DNA from: Paracoccaceae bacterium
Lineage (GTDB): Bacteria > Pseudomonadota > Alphaproteobacteria > Rhodobacterales > Rhodobacteraceae
Assembly: GCA_021741245.1 (NCBI GenBank)
Contig: JAIOYF010000004.1
Location: forward strand, 62,001 to 126,000
Length of the DNA stretch: 64,000 nucleotides
Reading direction: 5' to 3'
In this document: positions 52,925 to 63,952 of the stretch, one piece after another
Layout: each line of letters begins with the position of its first letter
Numbering within the stretch: the first letter of the stretch is position 1
Translations under genes and position numbers: made by a program
The notes under the pieces: generated by a model
What the model saw: only the letters and a program-made list of their open reading frames with translations
What the model was told of the DNA's origin: nothing
The model's database searches: none

Positions 52925-53380
52925 TTGATTACCTTCAATTTGAACGGAACGGACGTCTCTGTGGACGCGCCAAACGGGGCGACGCTGCTGTCGGTTTTGA
53001 CCAACCAGCTTGACGCGAATGGTCAGAAATTTGGCTGCGGCAAGGCCCAGTGCGGGGCATGCTCGGTCATGGTCGATGGCGAGCGTGTCATCTCTTGCCA
53101 GACGACGGCGGCATCGGCGGCGGGTCGCTCGGTCACCACGCTGGAAGGTCTGCGCGAGGATGGCAAGGCCAGCAAGTTGCAGCAGGCCTTCATCGACGAA
53201 CAGGCCGCGCAATGTGGCTATTGCCTGTCGGGCATGATCGTCACGGCCCAAGCCTTGCTGGATGTGAACCCCAAACCCACAGAATCGGATGTGCGGGCGG
53301 CGCTGAATGGCAACCTGTGCCGCTGCGGCACGCATAACCGGATCGTGCGCGCTGTGTTGCGCGCGGCAGAGGAGGCCTGA
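52925..53380 (+). CDS. iorA: molybdenum hydroxylase [2Fe-2S] subunit, isoquinoline 1-oxidoreductase alpha type
   Basis: 151 residues from a TTG at 52925, chosen because GGGGAGG lies at ideal distance and the length matches IorA; an in-frame ATG at 52904 falls inside a palindrome and lacks a ribosome site. Plant-type cluster C38, C43, C46, C58 and second cluster C96, C99, C131, C133. Passes electrons from the molybdenum subunit to the cytochrome. Substrate may be an N-heterocycle or aldehyde. Confidence 0.85.
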   Translation: MITFNLNGTDVSVDAPNGATLLSVLTNQLDANGQKFGCGKAQCGACSVMVDGERVISCQTTAASAAGRSVTTLEGLREDGKASKLQQAFIDEQAAQCGYCLSGMIVTAQALLDVNPKPTESDVRAALNGNLCRCGTHNRIVRAVLRAAEEA

Positions 53381-53383
53381 GCC

Positions 53384-55600
53384 ATGAATTCATCCCTAGT
53401 AATGGGCCGCAGAGGATTTCTGGCGGCAACTGGCTTCCTCGCCCTCAGCTTTGCCGTGCCACATGGTGCGTTTGCTGCGGGCGATTCCAAACTTCCCAGC
53501 GATCTTGAAAAGAACCCGATGCTCAATTCGTGGATTCGGATCAATTCAGATGGCACGGTGACCCTGCTGATCGGCAAGGTGGAACTTGGGCAGGGTGCGG
53601 TGACCATGGCTGCGCAATGCTGCGCAGATGAGTTGATGATTGATATCAATCGTCTGAACGTCATTTCCGGTGATACCCGCGTTTGCCCCGACGAAGGCAC
53701 CACGGCGGGCTCGCAATCTGCGCCCTATTGCGCGCCAGCAGTGCAGCAGGCCTCGGCCGATGTGCGCCTTATGCTGACGAAGATGGCGGCGGAAAAACTT
53801 GGGGCCAAGATCGAGGACCTTGTGGTCGAGGATGGCATGATTTCGGCACCCGGCGGGGCCCATGTCACCTATTGGGAACTGGTGACAGGCGACGAGTTGA
53901 ATGTGGCCGCGACGGGTGAGGGGCACCTCATCGACCCGATGAAATATCGTTATATGGGCAAGTCCGTCATCCGGCTTGATATTCCGGCAAAGATGACGGG
54001 CGACAAGGTCTTTATCCAAGAGACCAACCCCGAAGGCGTGAAATACGGAGCGGTTGCCCGCCCGCCAACCTATAAGGCGACGCTGGTCAAGGCGGATATC
54101 GACCGGATCAGCGCCATGCCGGGGGTGCTGAAGGTTGTGCAGAATGGCTCTTTCCTTGGCGTCATTGCCGACCATCAAGATCAGGCATGGGCGGCAGCGG
54201 TTGCCCTTGAAACCACGTCAGAGTGGAAGGTGGAAAGTGTACTGCCCACCTCGGACGGGATTTTTGATTGGCTGAAAACCACGCCAAGTGAGGTGACCGA
54301 ATGGGTCAACACACCCCGTGTGGGCGGCGGTGATGCGGCAAAGGTGATCGAAAACGAATACATGCGCCCCTATCACATGCATGGATCCATCGGCACCTCG
54401 GCGGCGATTGCCCAAATGGGGGCAGATGGGGTGATGACCATCCACACCGCCAGCCAAAGCGTGTTCTCGACCGCCACGGCAATCCAGAAGATGCTGGGGC
54501 TGGAAGAGGGCAAGGTGCAATGCGTTCACACCCAAGGCTCGGGCTGCTATGGCCACAACAATGCCGACGACGCCTCGGCCGATGCCGCCCTTCTGGCGGC
54601 CGCCATGCCGGGCACGCCGATCAAGCTGCAATACACGCGCGAGCAAGAACACGCGTGGGAACCCTATGGCTCGGCCATGGTGATGCAGACCAAGGCGGGT
54701 GTGGATGCGGATGGCAACATCCTTGACTGGAACATGGAAATCTATTCGACCCCGCATGGCACGCGCCCCGGCGGCAATCCCGGCAACCTGCTGTCGGCGC
54801 GCTATCTTGAGACGCCGTTTGAAATGCCAACGCCCAAGGATGGCGGTGCGCCGAACTATGCGGCAACTCGCAATGGCATCCCGGCCTATACCTTCCCCGG
54901 CACCCGTGTGGCCACGCATTACATCACGGAAATGCCGTTGCGGGTCTCATCGACACGCGGTCTTGGGGCCTATGCCAACGTGTTTGCCATTGAATCCTTC
55001 ATGGATGAACTGGCGCGCAATGCAGGCGCGGACCCGGTGGAATACCGGTTGCGCTACCTTGAGGATCCGCGCGCCCGTGACGTGCTGACCAAATGCGCCG
55101 AGACCTTTGGCTGGGACACATGGGAGGCACGGCCCGGTTTTGGTCGCGGCATTGCCTTTGCCCGCTACAAGAACCTTGCGGCCTATACGGCGGTCGCGGT
55201 TGAGGTGCAGGTGACCGCGCGCAACGGACGTGTGCGTGTGGTGCGGGCGGTTGCGGCCAATGACAGCGGCCAGATGATCAACCCCGATGGCATCACCAAC
55301 CAAATCGAGGGCGGATTGATCCAATCGCTGAGTTGGACGCTCAAGGAAGAGGTGAAGTTCGACGATACCAAGGTTTTGTCGCGCGATTGGGCCAGCTATC
55401 CGATCATCACCTTTAACGAGGTGCCGCCCGTCACCGTGGCCCTGATCGACCGCCCCGGAGAGCCGTTCCTTGGCACCGGGGAATCGTCGCAGGGTCCAAC
55501 CTCTGCCGCCGTGGGCAATGCCGTGTTTGACGCCGTGGGGGCGCGGGTCACCCGCTTGCCGATGACGCCAGACCGGGTCAAGGCCGCGATGAAGGCCTGA
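53384..55600 (+). CDS. iorB: molybdenum hydroxylase large subunit, isoquinoline 1-oxidoreductase beta type
   Basis: 738 residues. Tat signal MGRRGFLAATGFLALSFAV directs export of the folded molybdopterin-cytosine protein. Xanthine dehydrogenase superfamily motifs: GKVELGQGAVTMAAQ, TTAGSQSAPY, HMHGSIGTSAAIAQ, STRGLGAYANVFAIESFMDELA and the catalytic Glu in GTGESSQGPTSAAVGNA. Four bases after iorA. With the triheme cytochrome it forms a periplasmic hydroxylase of the IorAB/aldehyde dehydrogenase kind. Confidence 0.87.
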   Translation: MNSSLVMGRRGFLAATGFLALSFAVPHGAFAAGDSKLPSDLEKNPMLNSWIRINSDGTVTLLIGKVELGQGAVTMAAQCCADELMIDINRLNVISGDTRVCPDEGTTAGSQSAPYCAPAVQQASADVRLMLTKMAAEKLGAKIEDLVVEDGMISAPGGAHVTYWELVTGDELNVAATGEGHLIDPMKYRYMGKSVIRLDIPAKMTGDKVFIQETNPEGVKYGAVARPPTYKATLVKADIDRISAMPGVLKVVQNGSFLGVIADHQDQAWAAAVALETTSEWKVESVLPTSDGIFDWLKTTPSEVTEWVNTPRVGGGDAAKVIENEYMRPYHMHGSIGTSAAIAQMGADGVMTIHTASQSVFSTATAIQKMLGLEEGKVQCVHTQGSGCYGHNNADDASADAALLAAAMPGTPIKLQYTREQEHAWEPYGSAMVMQTKAGVDADGNILDWNMEIYSTPHGTRPGGNPGNLLSARYLETPFEMPTPKDGGAPNYAATRNGIPAYTFPGTRVATHYITEMPLRVSSTRGLGAYANVFAIESFMDELARNAGADPVEYRLRYLEDPRARDVLTKCAETFGWDTWEARPGFGRGIAFARYKNLAAYTAVAVEVQVTARNGRVRVVRAVAANDSGQMINPDGITNQIEGGLIQSLSWTLKEEVKFDDTKVLSRDWASYPIITFNEVPPVTVALIDRPGEPFLGTGESSQGPTSAAVGNAVFDAVGARVTRLPMTPDRVKAAMKA

Positions 55601-55606
55601 ATGATC

Positions 55607-55634
55607 TTGCGGGGCCGAACGGTCGGCCCCGCAA
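55607..55634. terminator. bidirectional hairpin between iorB and dmeF
   Basis: Perfect 12-base arms TTGCGGGGCCGA / TCGGCCCCGCAA with an ACGG loop, between convergent genes. No uridine run, but the stem is very stable. Confidence 0.65.
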
Positions 55635-55654
55635 ACCCCGCTTTTGCGATTGGG

Positions 55655-56623
55655 TCAGGCTTGCTGAACCTCAATCGTCACATGTGACAGTTCGTGGATA
55701 TGCTGCAGACGCGCCCGATAGGCGGCTGGCTGTTCCGGGTGCTGGGATTTCAGGGCAATGATTGCCCCGTGGTGGCCGGGCCCAAGTTGCCAGATGTGCA
55801 GGTCTATGATGCTGTCGCCCTCACGCGCCAAGGCCTCGGTGATTTCCTCGGGCAGCTCCTCATCTTGCGGGACGTAGTCGACCAGCACCGCCCCCGCCTG
55901 TTTCAGCAGGCCCCAAGACCAATGCGCAATCACTGCGGCGCCAAGGATGCCAATGGCCGGATCAAGCCAAAGCCAGCCATACATCCGCCCCGCCAAAAGG
56001 GCTGCAATTGCAAGCACCGAGGTCAAGGCATCTGCCATGACATGCAGATAGGCCGCGCGCAGATTGTTGTCGGTGGCCGCATGGTGGTGATGCCCGTGAT
56101 CATGGCTGTGCCCGTGACCGTGCCCATGGCTGTGACCGTGGCCATCGTGAAGCAAGGCCGCGCAGGCAAGGTTGACCACCAAGCCGATGACGGCCACGAT
56201 TGTGGCCTGACCAAAGTCGATGTTGACCGGGTTGCTCAGGCGCAAAAAGCTTTCCCACCCGATCAGCAAGGCCACGATGCCCAGCACAACCGCACTGGCA
56301 AACCCCGCCAGATCGCCGAACTTGCCGGTGCCAAAGCTGAAACGCGGGTTCTGGGCGTTCTTTCGGGCATAGGCATAGGATAGCGCCGCGATCATCAAGG
56401 CTGCGGCATGGGTGGACATGTGCCACCCATCGGCGACCAAGGCCATGGAGCCGTAAATCGTGCCCGCCGTGATCTCGATCACCATCATCACTGTTGTGAT
56501 GCCGATCACGGCCCATGTGCGGCGGGCATTTCGATCGTGATCTTTGCCAAGGAAAACATGCCCATGCGGGCCATCCATCACGCCAAGATGGGCGGTTTCG
56601 GGGGCTGGGTGGTGATCGTGCAT
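55655..56623 (-). CDS. dmeF: cation diffusion facilitator, Co/Ni efflux DmeF type
   Basis: 322 residues from the ATG at 56623 (AGGA upstream). CDF features: metal-site motif in span 2 (VADGWHMSTHAAAL) and span 5 (HVMADALTSVLAI), a His/Gly-rich loop after span 4 (HDGHGHSHGHGHG and onward) and a C-terminal cytoplasmic domain. The N-terminus also carries several His. HxxxH in place of HxxxD in span 2 is characteristic of DmeF-like Co/Ni exporters. Downstream of its repressor gene dmeR. Confidence 0.87.
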   Translation of the reverse strand: MHDHHPAPETAHLGVMDGPHGHVFLGKDHDRNARRTWAVIGITTVMMVIEITAGTIYGSMALVADGWHMSTHAAALMIAALSYAYARKNAQNPRFSFGTGKFGDLAGFASAVVLGIVALLIGWESFLRLSNPVNIDFGQATIVAVIGLVVNLACAALLHDGHGHSHGHGHGHSHDHGHHHHAATDNNLRAAYLHVMADALTSVLAIAALLAGRMYGWLWLDPAIGILGAAVIAHWSWGLLKQAGAVLVDYVPQDEELPEEITEALAREGDSIIDLHIWQLGPGHHGAIIALKSQHPEQPAAYRARLQHIHELSHVTIEVQQA

Positions 56624-56631
56624 GTGACGTC

Positions 56632-56904
56632 CTATTTCAGGTAAGTGCGCAGGGCTTGTGCCAGATCGTCGGTGCCTTTGCGCCGGGTATCGGGGTCTGC
56701 TTCGTCGCGGATGTGATGGTTGAGGTGGTCTTCGATCAACTCTGCCGTAAGCCCGTTCATGGCCCCCCGGATCGAGGCCACCAGATGCAGGATTTTCCCA
56801 CATTCGGCATCGTTCTCAACCGCACGTTCCACGGCCTCGATCTGCCCCTTTAGCCGACGGACACGGGCCAGAAGTTTGGTTCTGTCTGAAGCGAGATGTG
56901 ACAT
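56632..56904 (-). CDS. dmeR: CsoR/RcnR-family nickel/cobalt-responsive repressor
   Basis: 90 residues, all-helical. The Ni/Co ligand set of RcnR is fully present: His3, Cys35, His60 and His64; the copper CsoR pattern (C-H-C) is not. AGGA precedes the ATG. Eight bases separate it from dmeF. Predicted to release the operator at 56921-56933 when cytosolic Ni or Co rises, switching on DmeF. Confidence 0.87.
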   Translation of the reverse strand: MSHLASDRTKLLARVRRLKGQIEAVERAVENDAECGKILHLVASIRGAMNGLTAELIEDHLNHHIRDEADPDTRRKGTDDLAQALRTYLK

Positions 56905-56920
56905 GAGGGATTCCTATAGA

Positions 56921-56933
56921 TATAGGGGGTATA
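56921..56933. promoter_or_regulatory. DmeR (RcnR-type) operator
   Basis: TATA-GGGGG-TATA: a G-tract flanked by inverted AT arms, the operator layout of RcnR/CsoR proteins, 17 bases upstream of the dmeR start and in an AT-rich promoter. Confidence 0.65.
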
Positions 56934-56982
56934 GTTATAGTGACCCGCGCGCTTTATCAACCAGTGACCTCGCCAAGCCACT

Positions 56983-58962
<1,980 letters not shown>

Positions 58963-58966
<4 letters not shown>

Positions 58967-59244
58967 GCACGCCAGATGAAAAAGACCCGCTGGTGCGTGA
59001 AGTGCGCCAAGAACAGGCAAGGCGGGCCGCGTGGCTGCGCGAAGGCGACGAGTCCGTCGGTCGGCGGTTGGCACAGATCGGCGTTCTTGGCTGGATCATC
59101 GTGACACCGATGCTGGGCGGGATCTTTGCCGGTCGTTGGCTGGATGCCCGGTATGACACCGGGCTGTTCTGGACCGCGCCCTTGTTGATGGTCGGTCTTG
59201 GGCTTGGGGGGTGGTTTGCATGGCGATGGATGGGCAGCAGATGA
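58963..59244 (+). CDS. atpQ: N-ATPase AtpQ, AtpI-like two-span membrane protein
   Basis: 93 residues: an acidic/basic N-terminal cytoplasmic segment, then two spans (LGWIIVTPMLGGIFAGRWLDA and FWTAPLLMVGLGLGGWFAW) with the AtpI-like GRWLD. ATGA overlap. AtpQ may help assemble the c-ring or carry Mg or Na; named from operon position and size. Confidence 0.82.
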
Positions 59245-59519
59245 CCGAAGCGTTGATCTTGATTGGCTGGCTTACAGGCGGCGTTGGGCTGGGCCTGATC
59301 TATTTCCGCCTTGTGCGGCACAGTGCCGAGGTGATGCTTTCAGGGCGGCGCGCTGGGCCGTTGATCGGGCTTGCGCTGGTGTTGCTTCGGATGGCGGGCT
59401 TGGGCGGGATCTTGATCATTGCCGCGATGCAAGGGGCCATGCCGCTTTTGCTTGCAAGCCTAGGCCTGCTGATCGGGCGCTTTGTGGTCATGCGGGCCGC
59501 AGGGGGCGGGGCAATCTGA
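59241..59519 (+). CDS. atpR: N-ATPase AtpR membrane protein
   Basis: 92 residues, three hydrophobic spans (LILIGWLTGGVGLGLIYF, GPLIGLALVLLRMAGLGGIL, ALLLASLGLLIGRFVV-like end) with conserved Arg residues inside membrane segments, as described for AtpR. ATGA overlap with atpQ and TGATG junction with atpB. Specific to N-ATPase operons. Confidence 0.8.
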   Translation: MTEALILIGWLTGGVGLGLIYFRLVRHSAEVMLSGRRAGPLIGLALVLLRMAGLGGILIIAAMQGAMPLLLASLGLLIGRFVVMRAAGGGAI

Positions 59520-60199
59520 TGGACAATCCGCTGCAAACACTGCCCCTGTTCCAACTGGGGCCGGTGCCCATCATGCCTGCCGTTGTGGTGACATGGGCCA
59601 TCATGCTGGTGATCGTGGGTCTGGCGATCCTTTTGACCCATCGCCTGTCGGTGGTGCCGGGTCCCGTGCAGGCGGCGGCCGAACTGCTGGTCACGGCGGT
59701 TGATGCGCAAATTCGCGACGTCACCGGGGCGGAACCTGCACCCTATCGCGCCTTTGTCGGAACCTTGTTCTTGTTCATCCTTGTCGCGAACTGGTCGTCG
59801 TTGATCCCCGGCATCACCCCCCCGACAGCCACATTGGAGACACCGGCAGCCCTCGCCGCACTGGTGTTTGTGTCGATCATCTGGTTTGGCGTCAAAGGCG
59901 CAGGTGTGGGTGGCTTTTTGCGCGGCTTTGCCCTGCCCAATCCGGCGATGATCCCGCTCAACATCCTTGAAAGCTTTACCCGCATCTTTTCGATGTTCGT
60001 CCGCCTGTTTGGCAATGTGATGAGCGGGGCGTTTGTGATCGCTATCGTCGGATCATTGGCGGCACTTTTGGTGCCGATCCCTTTGATGGTGCTCGACCTG
60101 CTGACAGGGGCCGTGCAGGCCTACATCTTTGCCATTCTGGCAATGGTGTTCATTTCTTCGGCCGTCAAAAAAGGCGCCCCCGAAAACAAGGAGACCTGA
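59519..60199 (+). CDS. atpB: N-type ATP synthase subunit a
   Basis: 226 residues. The essential stator arginine lies in FSMFVRLFGNVMSGAF, and the final spans read VPIPLMVLDLLTGAVQAYIFAILAMVFISSAV. Forms the ion half-channels against the c-ring. The ATG shares one base with the atpR stop. Confidence 0.9.
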   Translation: MDNPLQTLPLFQLGPVPIMPAVVVTWAIMLVIVGLAILLTHRLSVVPGPVQAAAELLVTAVDAQIRDVTGAEPAPYRAFVGTLFLFILVANWSSLIPGITPPTATLETPAALAALVFVSIIWFGVKGAGVGGFLRGFALPNPAMIPLNILESFTRIFSMFVRLFGNVMSGAFVIAIVGSLAALLVPIPLMVLDLLTGAVQAYIFAILAMVFISSAVKKGAPENKET

Positions 60200-60445
60200 A
60201 TGGACTATATAAAGATCGTCAGCATCATCTGCGCGGCCCTTGCGGTCTCTTTCGGCTCGATCGGTCCGGCGCTTGCCGAAGGCCGCGCCGTGGCCGCCGC
60301 GATGGAGGCCATCGCCCGCCAACCCGAGGCCGCCAATACCATCTCGCGCACCTTGTTCGTCGGTCTTGCGATGATCGAGACGACGGCGATCTACTGCCTT
60401 GTGATCGCGCTGTTGTTGTTGTTTGCCAATCCGATGCTGACATGA
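60200..60445 (+). CDS. atpE: N-type ATP synthase subunit c with Na+-type ligand set
   Basis: 81 residues, two helices joined by RQPEA. Aligning with the Ilyobacter Na+ c-subunit (recalled sequence, offset five): E27 takes the place of Gln32, E60 of Glu65, T61 of Ser66 and Y65 of Tyr70, with P23 for Pro28. This is the pattern of Na+-binding c-rings with Glu instead of Gln in helix 1. Predicts Na+ (possibly H+) coupling. Confidence 0.9.
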   Translation: MDYIKIVSIICAALAVSFGSIGPALAEGRAVAAAMEAIARQPEAANTISRTLFVGLAMIETTAIYCLVIALLLLFANPMLT

Positions 60446-61218
60446 GCTTTGACTATTGGACCTTGGGCTTTCAGGCCGTCAATGTCCTTGTCCTGATCTG
60501 GCTGTTGCATCGGTTTTTCTGGAAACCAGTGTCGGGGATGATCGCGCAGCGGCAAACCAACGCTGCCAGTCTGCTGTTGGAGGCCGAGGCAACCCGCGCA
60601 AAGGCAGAGGCCGCCTTGGCCAAGGTTGCAGCCACACGCGACGGGTTGGCATCGGAACGCGAGGCGATGCTTGCCGCAGCACAGGCCGAGGCGAAGGCCA
60701 CGCGCGCGACCCTGTTGGAAGAGACGCGGGCCGAGGTGGATACGCTGAACGACGCCGCCAAGGCTGCCAGACTGCGGGCGGCAAAGACGCTCAAGGAAAC
60801 CGCCGTCGAGGATGCCCAAGGGTTGGCGGTGACCATCGCGAGCCAGCTTGCCGCGCGGCTGACGGGTGAGGCTGTCGAGGCGGCCTTTCTGGGGTGGCTG
60901 GAACAGGGCATTGCCGATCTTTCGGCGGACGAGCGGGATGCATTGGGTAAGGGGTCCAGCCTTGACCTTGTCTGCGCCACTGACCCCGATGAGGCAGCAC
61001 AAGAGCGTATCAAGAGCGTGGTTGCCAAGGCCCTTGGCGCGGAACCGGAGCTGCGCTTTCGCACCGATCCCAGCCTGATCGCGGGGTTTGAGGTGCATAG
61101 CCCACATTTCAGCCTGCGCAACTCCTGGTCAGCCGACCTTGCCCGTCTGTCGCAGGCCCTTGCCGACAGTCGCAAAGACTTGCCCCCGCCAGATGAGACA
61201 CAGACCGATGCCGCATGA
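60442..61218 (+). CDS. atpF: N-type ATP synthase subunit b with delta-like C-terminal extension
   Basis: 258 residues, longer than a usual b subunit. One N-terminal span ([20 protein letters not shown]), a long Ala/Glu-rich coiled coil to about residue 150, then a C-terminal part ([17 protein letters not shown]...) that resembles the end of subunit delta. No separate delta gene is present, as is normal for N-ATPases. ATGA overlap with atpE. Confidence 0.88.
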   Translation: MSFDYWTLGFQAVNVLVLIWLLHRFFWKPVSGMIAQRQTNAASLLLEAEATRAKAEAALAKVAATRDGLASEREAMLAAAQAEAKATRATLLEETRAEVDTLNDAAKAARLRAAKTLKETAVEDAQGLAVTIASQLAARLTGEAVEAAFLGWLEQGIADLSADERDALGKGSSLDLVCATDPDEAAQERIKSVVAKALGAEPELRFRTDPSLIAGFEVHSPHFSLRNSWSADLARLSQALADSRKDLPPPDETQTDAA

Positions 61219-62722
61219 CGCCAATTGGATGAAACTGGCCCAAGACCGGGTGATGGCCACGGCCTTGGGTCCACATGCGGACCATCGGGGCCGGGTGGAA
61301 GAGATCGGTGACGGGGTCGCGATGATTTCGGGCCTGCCCGATGTGCGGCTGGATGAATTGTTGCGCTTTGACGGGGGGCAATTCGGCTTTGCCCAAGTGC
61401 TGGAGCCGGACAGGATCGGCTGCGTGCTGCTGGATGCCGCGCAGGCGCTGCAGGCAGGCGACGCCGTGCATGGCACGGGCGAAGTGGTGCGGGTGCCGGT
61501 GGGAGAGGGGCTGCTGGGCCGGATCGTCGATCCGCTGGGCCGCCCCATGGATGGCAAGGGGCCGATCCTGTCGACCGCCACCATGCCGATTGAGCGCGAC
61601 GCCCCCGGCATTGTTGATCGTGATCTGGTGACAGAACCCGTGCAGACCGGGATTCTAGTGGTGGATACACTGTTTGCGCTGGGCCGTGGACAGCGTGAGT
61701 TGATCATTGGCGATCCGGCAACCGGCAAGACCACACTCGCCATCGACACGATCATCGCGCAAAAGGACAGCGACATGATCTGTGTCTATGTGGCGGTGGG
61801 GCAGAAAACCTCGGCTGTGCGCCGCGCCGTGGATGCCTTGCAAAGCTTTGCCGCCTTTGACCGCTGCATCGTGGTGGTGGCAGGGTCTGCCACGGCACCG
61901 GGTTTGCAATGGATCGCACCCTATGCCGGGATGTCGATGGCCGAGTATTTCCGTGACCGTGGTCAGCACGCGCTGATCGTGATTGATGATCTGAGCAAAC
62001 ACGCAGCGACCCATCGCGAGATTGCCCTGCTGACCCGCCAATCCCCGGGACGCGAGGCCTATCCGGGGGATGTGTTCTACGTCCACGCCCGTTTGTTGGA
62101 ACGCGCAGCCAAGCTGTCACAAGCGGAGGGGGGCGGCTCCTTGACCGCCCTGCCCATTGCCCAGACCGAGGCGGGAAACCTGTCAGCCTATATCCCTACA
62201 AATCTGATTTCGATCACCGATGGGCAGATCGTTCTGGATGCCAAGCTGTTCAATGAGGGGCAGAAACCGGCGGTTGATGTGGGTGTTTCGGTTAGCCGCG
62301 TTGGGGGCAAGACGCAGGCCCCGGCCTTGCGCGAGGCCGCGAAATCCCTGCGGCTGGATTATGCGCAGTTTCTGGAGATCGAGTCCTTTACCCGCTTTGG
62401 CGGCAGTGTGGAGCCGCGCGTGCAGGCCCAATTGATCCGTGGACAAAGGCTGCGCGCCATTTTGCGTCAGCGCCAGCATATGCCGATGCGTCTGGCGGAT
62501 GAGGTTGGCTTGGTTCTGGCGGTGCAGGCGGGGTTGCTTGATCACCTGACGCCGGACCAAATGGCCACATTCCGCGCGGCATTGCCCGAGGCGCTGAGGC
62601 GCGGGGCCAGCGACGCGCTGGGCCGTCTGAACAGTTCCGACAAATTGAGCGATGACGACAGGGCCTTGCTGCTTGCTGTGGTCCAAAAGCTTGCGCAAAC
62701 TGCGGAGCCATCCGATGGCTGA
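61208..62722 (+). CDS. atpA: N-type ATP synthase subunit alpha
   Basis: 504 residues from the ATG at 61208, 11 bases inside atpF. Alpha-specific signatures: [50 protein letters not shown] and GVSVSRVGG with the arginine finger. The non-catalytic P-loop reads GDPATGKT instead of GDRQTGKT (P170, A171). Confidence 0.92.
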   Translation: MPHDANWMKLAQDRVMATALGPHADHRGRVEEIGDGVAMISGLPDVRLDELLRFDGGQFGFAQVLEPDRIGCVLLDAAQALQAGDAVHGTGEVVRVPVGEGLLGRIVDPLGRPMDGKGPILSTATMPIERDAPGIVDRDLVTEPVQTGILVVDTLFALGRGQRELIIGDPATGKTTLAIDTIIAQKDSDMICVYVAVGQKTSAVRRAVDALQSFAAFDRCIVVVAGSATAPGLQWIAPYAGMSMAEYFRDRGQHALIVIDDLSKHAATHREIALLTRQSPGREAYPGDVFYVHARLLERAAKLSQAEGGGSLTALPIAQTEAGNLSAYIPTNLISITDGQIVLDAKLFNEGQKPAVDVGVSVSRVGGKTQAPALREAAKSLRLDYAQFLEIESFTRFGGSVEPRVQAQLIRGQRLRAILRQRQHMPMRLADEVGLVLAVQAGLLDHLTPDQMATFRAALPEALRRGASDALGRLNSSDKLSDDDRALLLAVVQKLAQTAEPSDG

Positions 62723-63566
62723 GGCGAACCTTGGCAGCCGGATCGAGGGGATCCGGCAATTGGGCAGCGTGGTGCGCGCGATGACCGGAATCGCGGGTGC
62801 GCGGGCGCGCATGGCGCTTGGTCAGATTGCGGCCGTTGACAGCTTTGCCGAGACGCTGCGCGCGGCGTGGCAACAGGTGACGGCGACCCTGCCCGAAGAC
62901 GATGATGCCCCAGCGATGCGCCCGGCCCTGATCGTGTTTTGCGCCGAACAGGGTTTTGTTGGCGCATTTTCCGAACGGGTGTTGGACACCTTGGGTGATA
63001 TCGCAGAGGTCGATGTGTTCTTGATCGGCAGCAGGGGGGCGACAATCGCGCTTCAGCGCGGGATTACCCCCATCGGGTCCACCGCATTGCCCTCGCGTTC
63101 GGCAAGTTTGCCCAAATTTGCCGATCAGGTCTTGGGCCGGGTCTATGCCGCAAACCCTTTACGGGCGGTGGATGTGGTCTATCCAAACTGGCACGACAAT
63201 CAGGTTGTCGTGATCCGCCGGGTGCTTTCCCCTATCAAGGCTGACAAGGGATCGGCCCCCCATCCGCCACCGCCGCTGACCAATCTTGCCCCTGCCAAAC
63301 TTCTGGTGTCCCTTGGGCGTGACCTTGTCCACGCCGATCTGACCCGTGCTGCATTGCATGCCTTTGTGGCCGAGAATGAGGCCCGGATGCTCGCCATGTC
63401 CAACGCCTCACGTCAGATTGATGAGGAACTTGCAGCCTTGGAGGCGATTGCGCGCAGGGACCGGCAAGAGGCGATTACCGCCGAGATCATCGAGATTTCG
63501 TCGGGGGCAAGATCCAGCAAAGAGCAAGATCCCGCGCATCTTGCGGCCCGCACACGCGGGCGCTGA
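62715..63566 (+). CDS. atpG: N-type ATP synthase subunit gamma
   Basis: 283 residues, overlapping atpA by eight bases. N- and C-terminal helices ([25 protein letters not shown] and [19 protein letters not shown]) form the rotor coiled coil; the Rossmann-like middle contains [16 protein letters not shown]. Shaft subunit and last gene of the operon. A GC-rich 6-base stem (63546-63561) lies at its very end. Confidence 0.88.
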   Translation: MAEANLGSRIEGIRQLGSVVRAMTGIAGARARMALGQIAAVDSFAETLRAAWQQVTATLPEDDDAPAMRPALIVFCAEQGFVGAFSERVLDTLGDIAEVDVFLIGSRGATIALQRGITPIGSTALPSRSASLPKFADQVLGRVYAANPLRAVDVVYPNWHDNQVVVIRRVLSPIKADKGSAPHPPPPLTNLAPAKLLVSLGRDLVHADLTRAALHAFVAENEARMLAMSNASRQIDEELAALEAIARRDRQEAITAEIIEISSGARSSKEQDPAHLAARTRGR

Positions 63567-63757
63567 TCTATGCTAGCAAGGCCCGGCCCCAAGGCGACTA
63601 TGGTGCAAAAGTAGCCTGCCTGCCTTCCAGACATTTGGATACGCCACCCCGGATTTTCGGAGGCGATGGCTTGGCGCGTGGTCTTTCACCTTTTGGACCG
63701 CTCCTTTGTGACGTCAGTTGTTTCCCCTCAAACCGCCCTTGCCCGAAAGGAACCGCC

Positions 63758-63952
63758 ATGAACTGGGATCAGATCGAGACCAAATGGACTGCTATGACCC
63801 GCCGTGTGCGCCCGGATTGGCCAACAGGGGGGCAGCGTGCTGCCCATAGAACCCAAGACGTTCCCGTTCCCCTCGTCGGTGCGGCGTCGGCTGAAATGCC
63901 CGCGAGCATTGATGGCGCGGCCTTGTCACTCGCCACCGTTGGGGAAGAATGA
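63758..63952 (+). CDS. small protein with CsbD-like N-terminus
   Basis: 64 residues, AAAGGA before the ATG. MNWDQIETKWTAMTRRVR resembles the opening of CsbD-like stress proteins (MNWDxxEGxWKQ...). The rest is unlike the family. A run of six G near 63826 separates the similar from the dissimilar part, so a frame change is possible. Stop overlaps the next start as ATGA. Confidence 0.5.
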   Translation: MNWDQIETKWTAMTRRVRPDWPTGGQRAAHRTQDVPVPLVGAASAEMPASIDGAALSLATVGEE

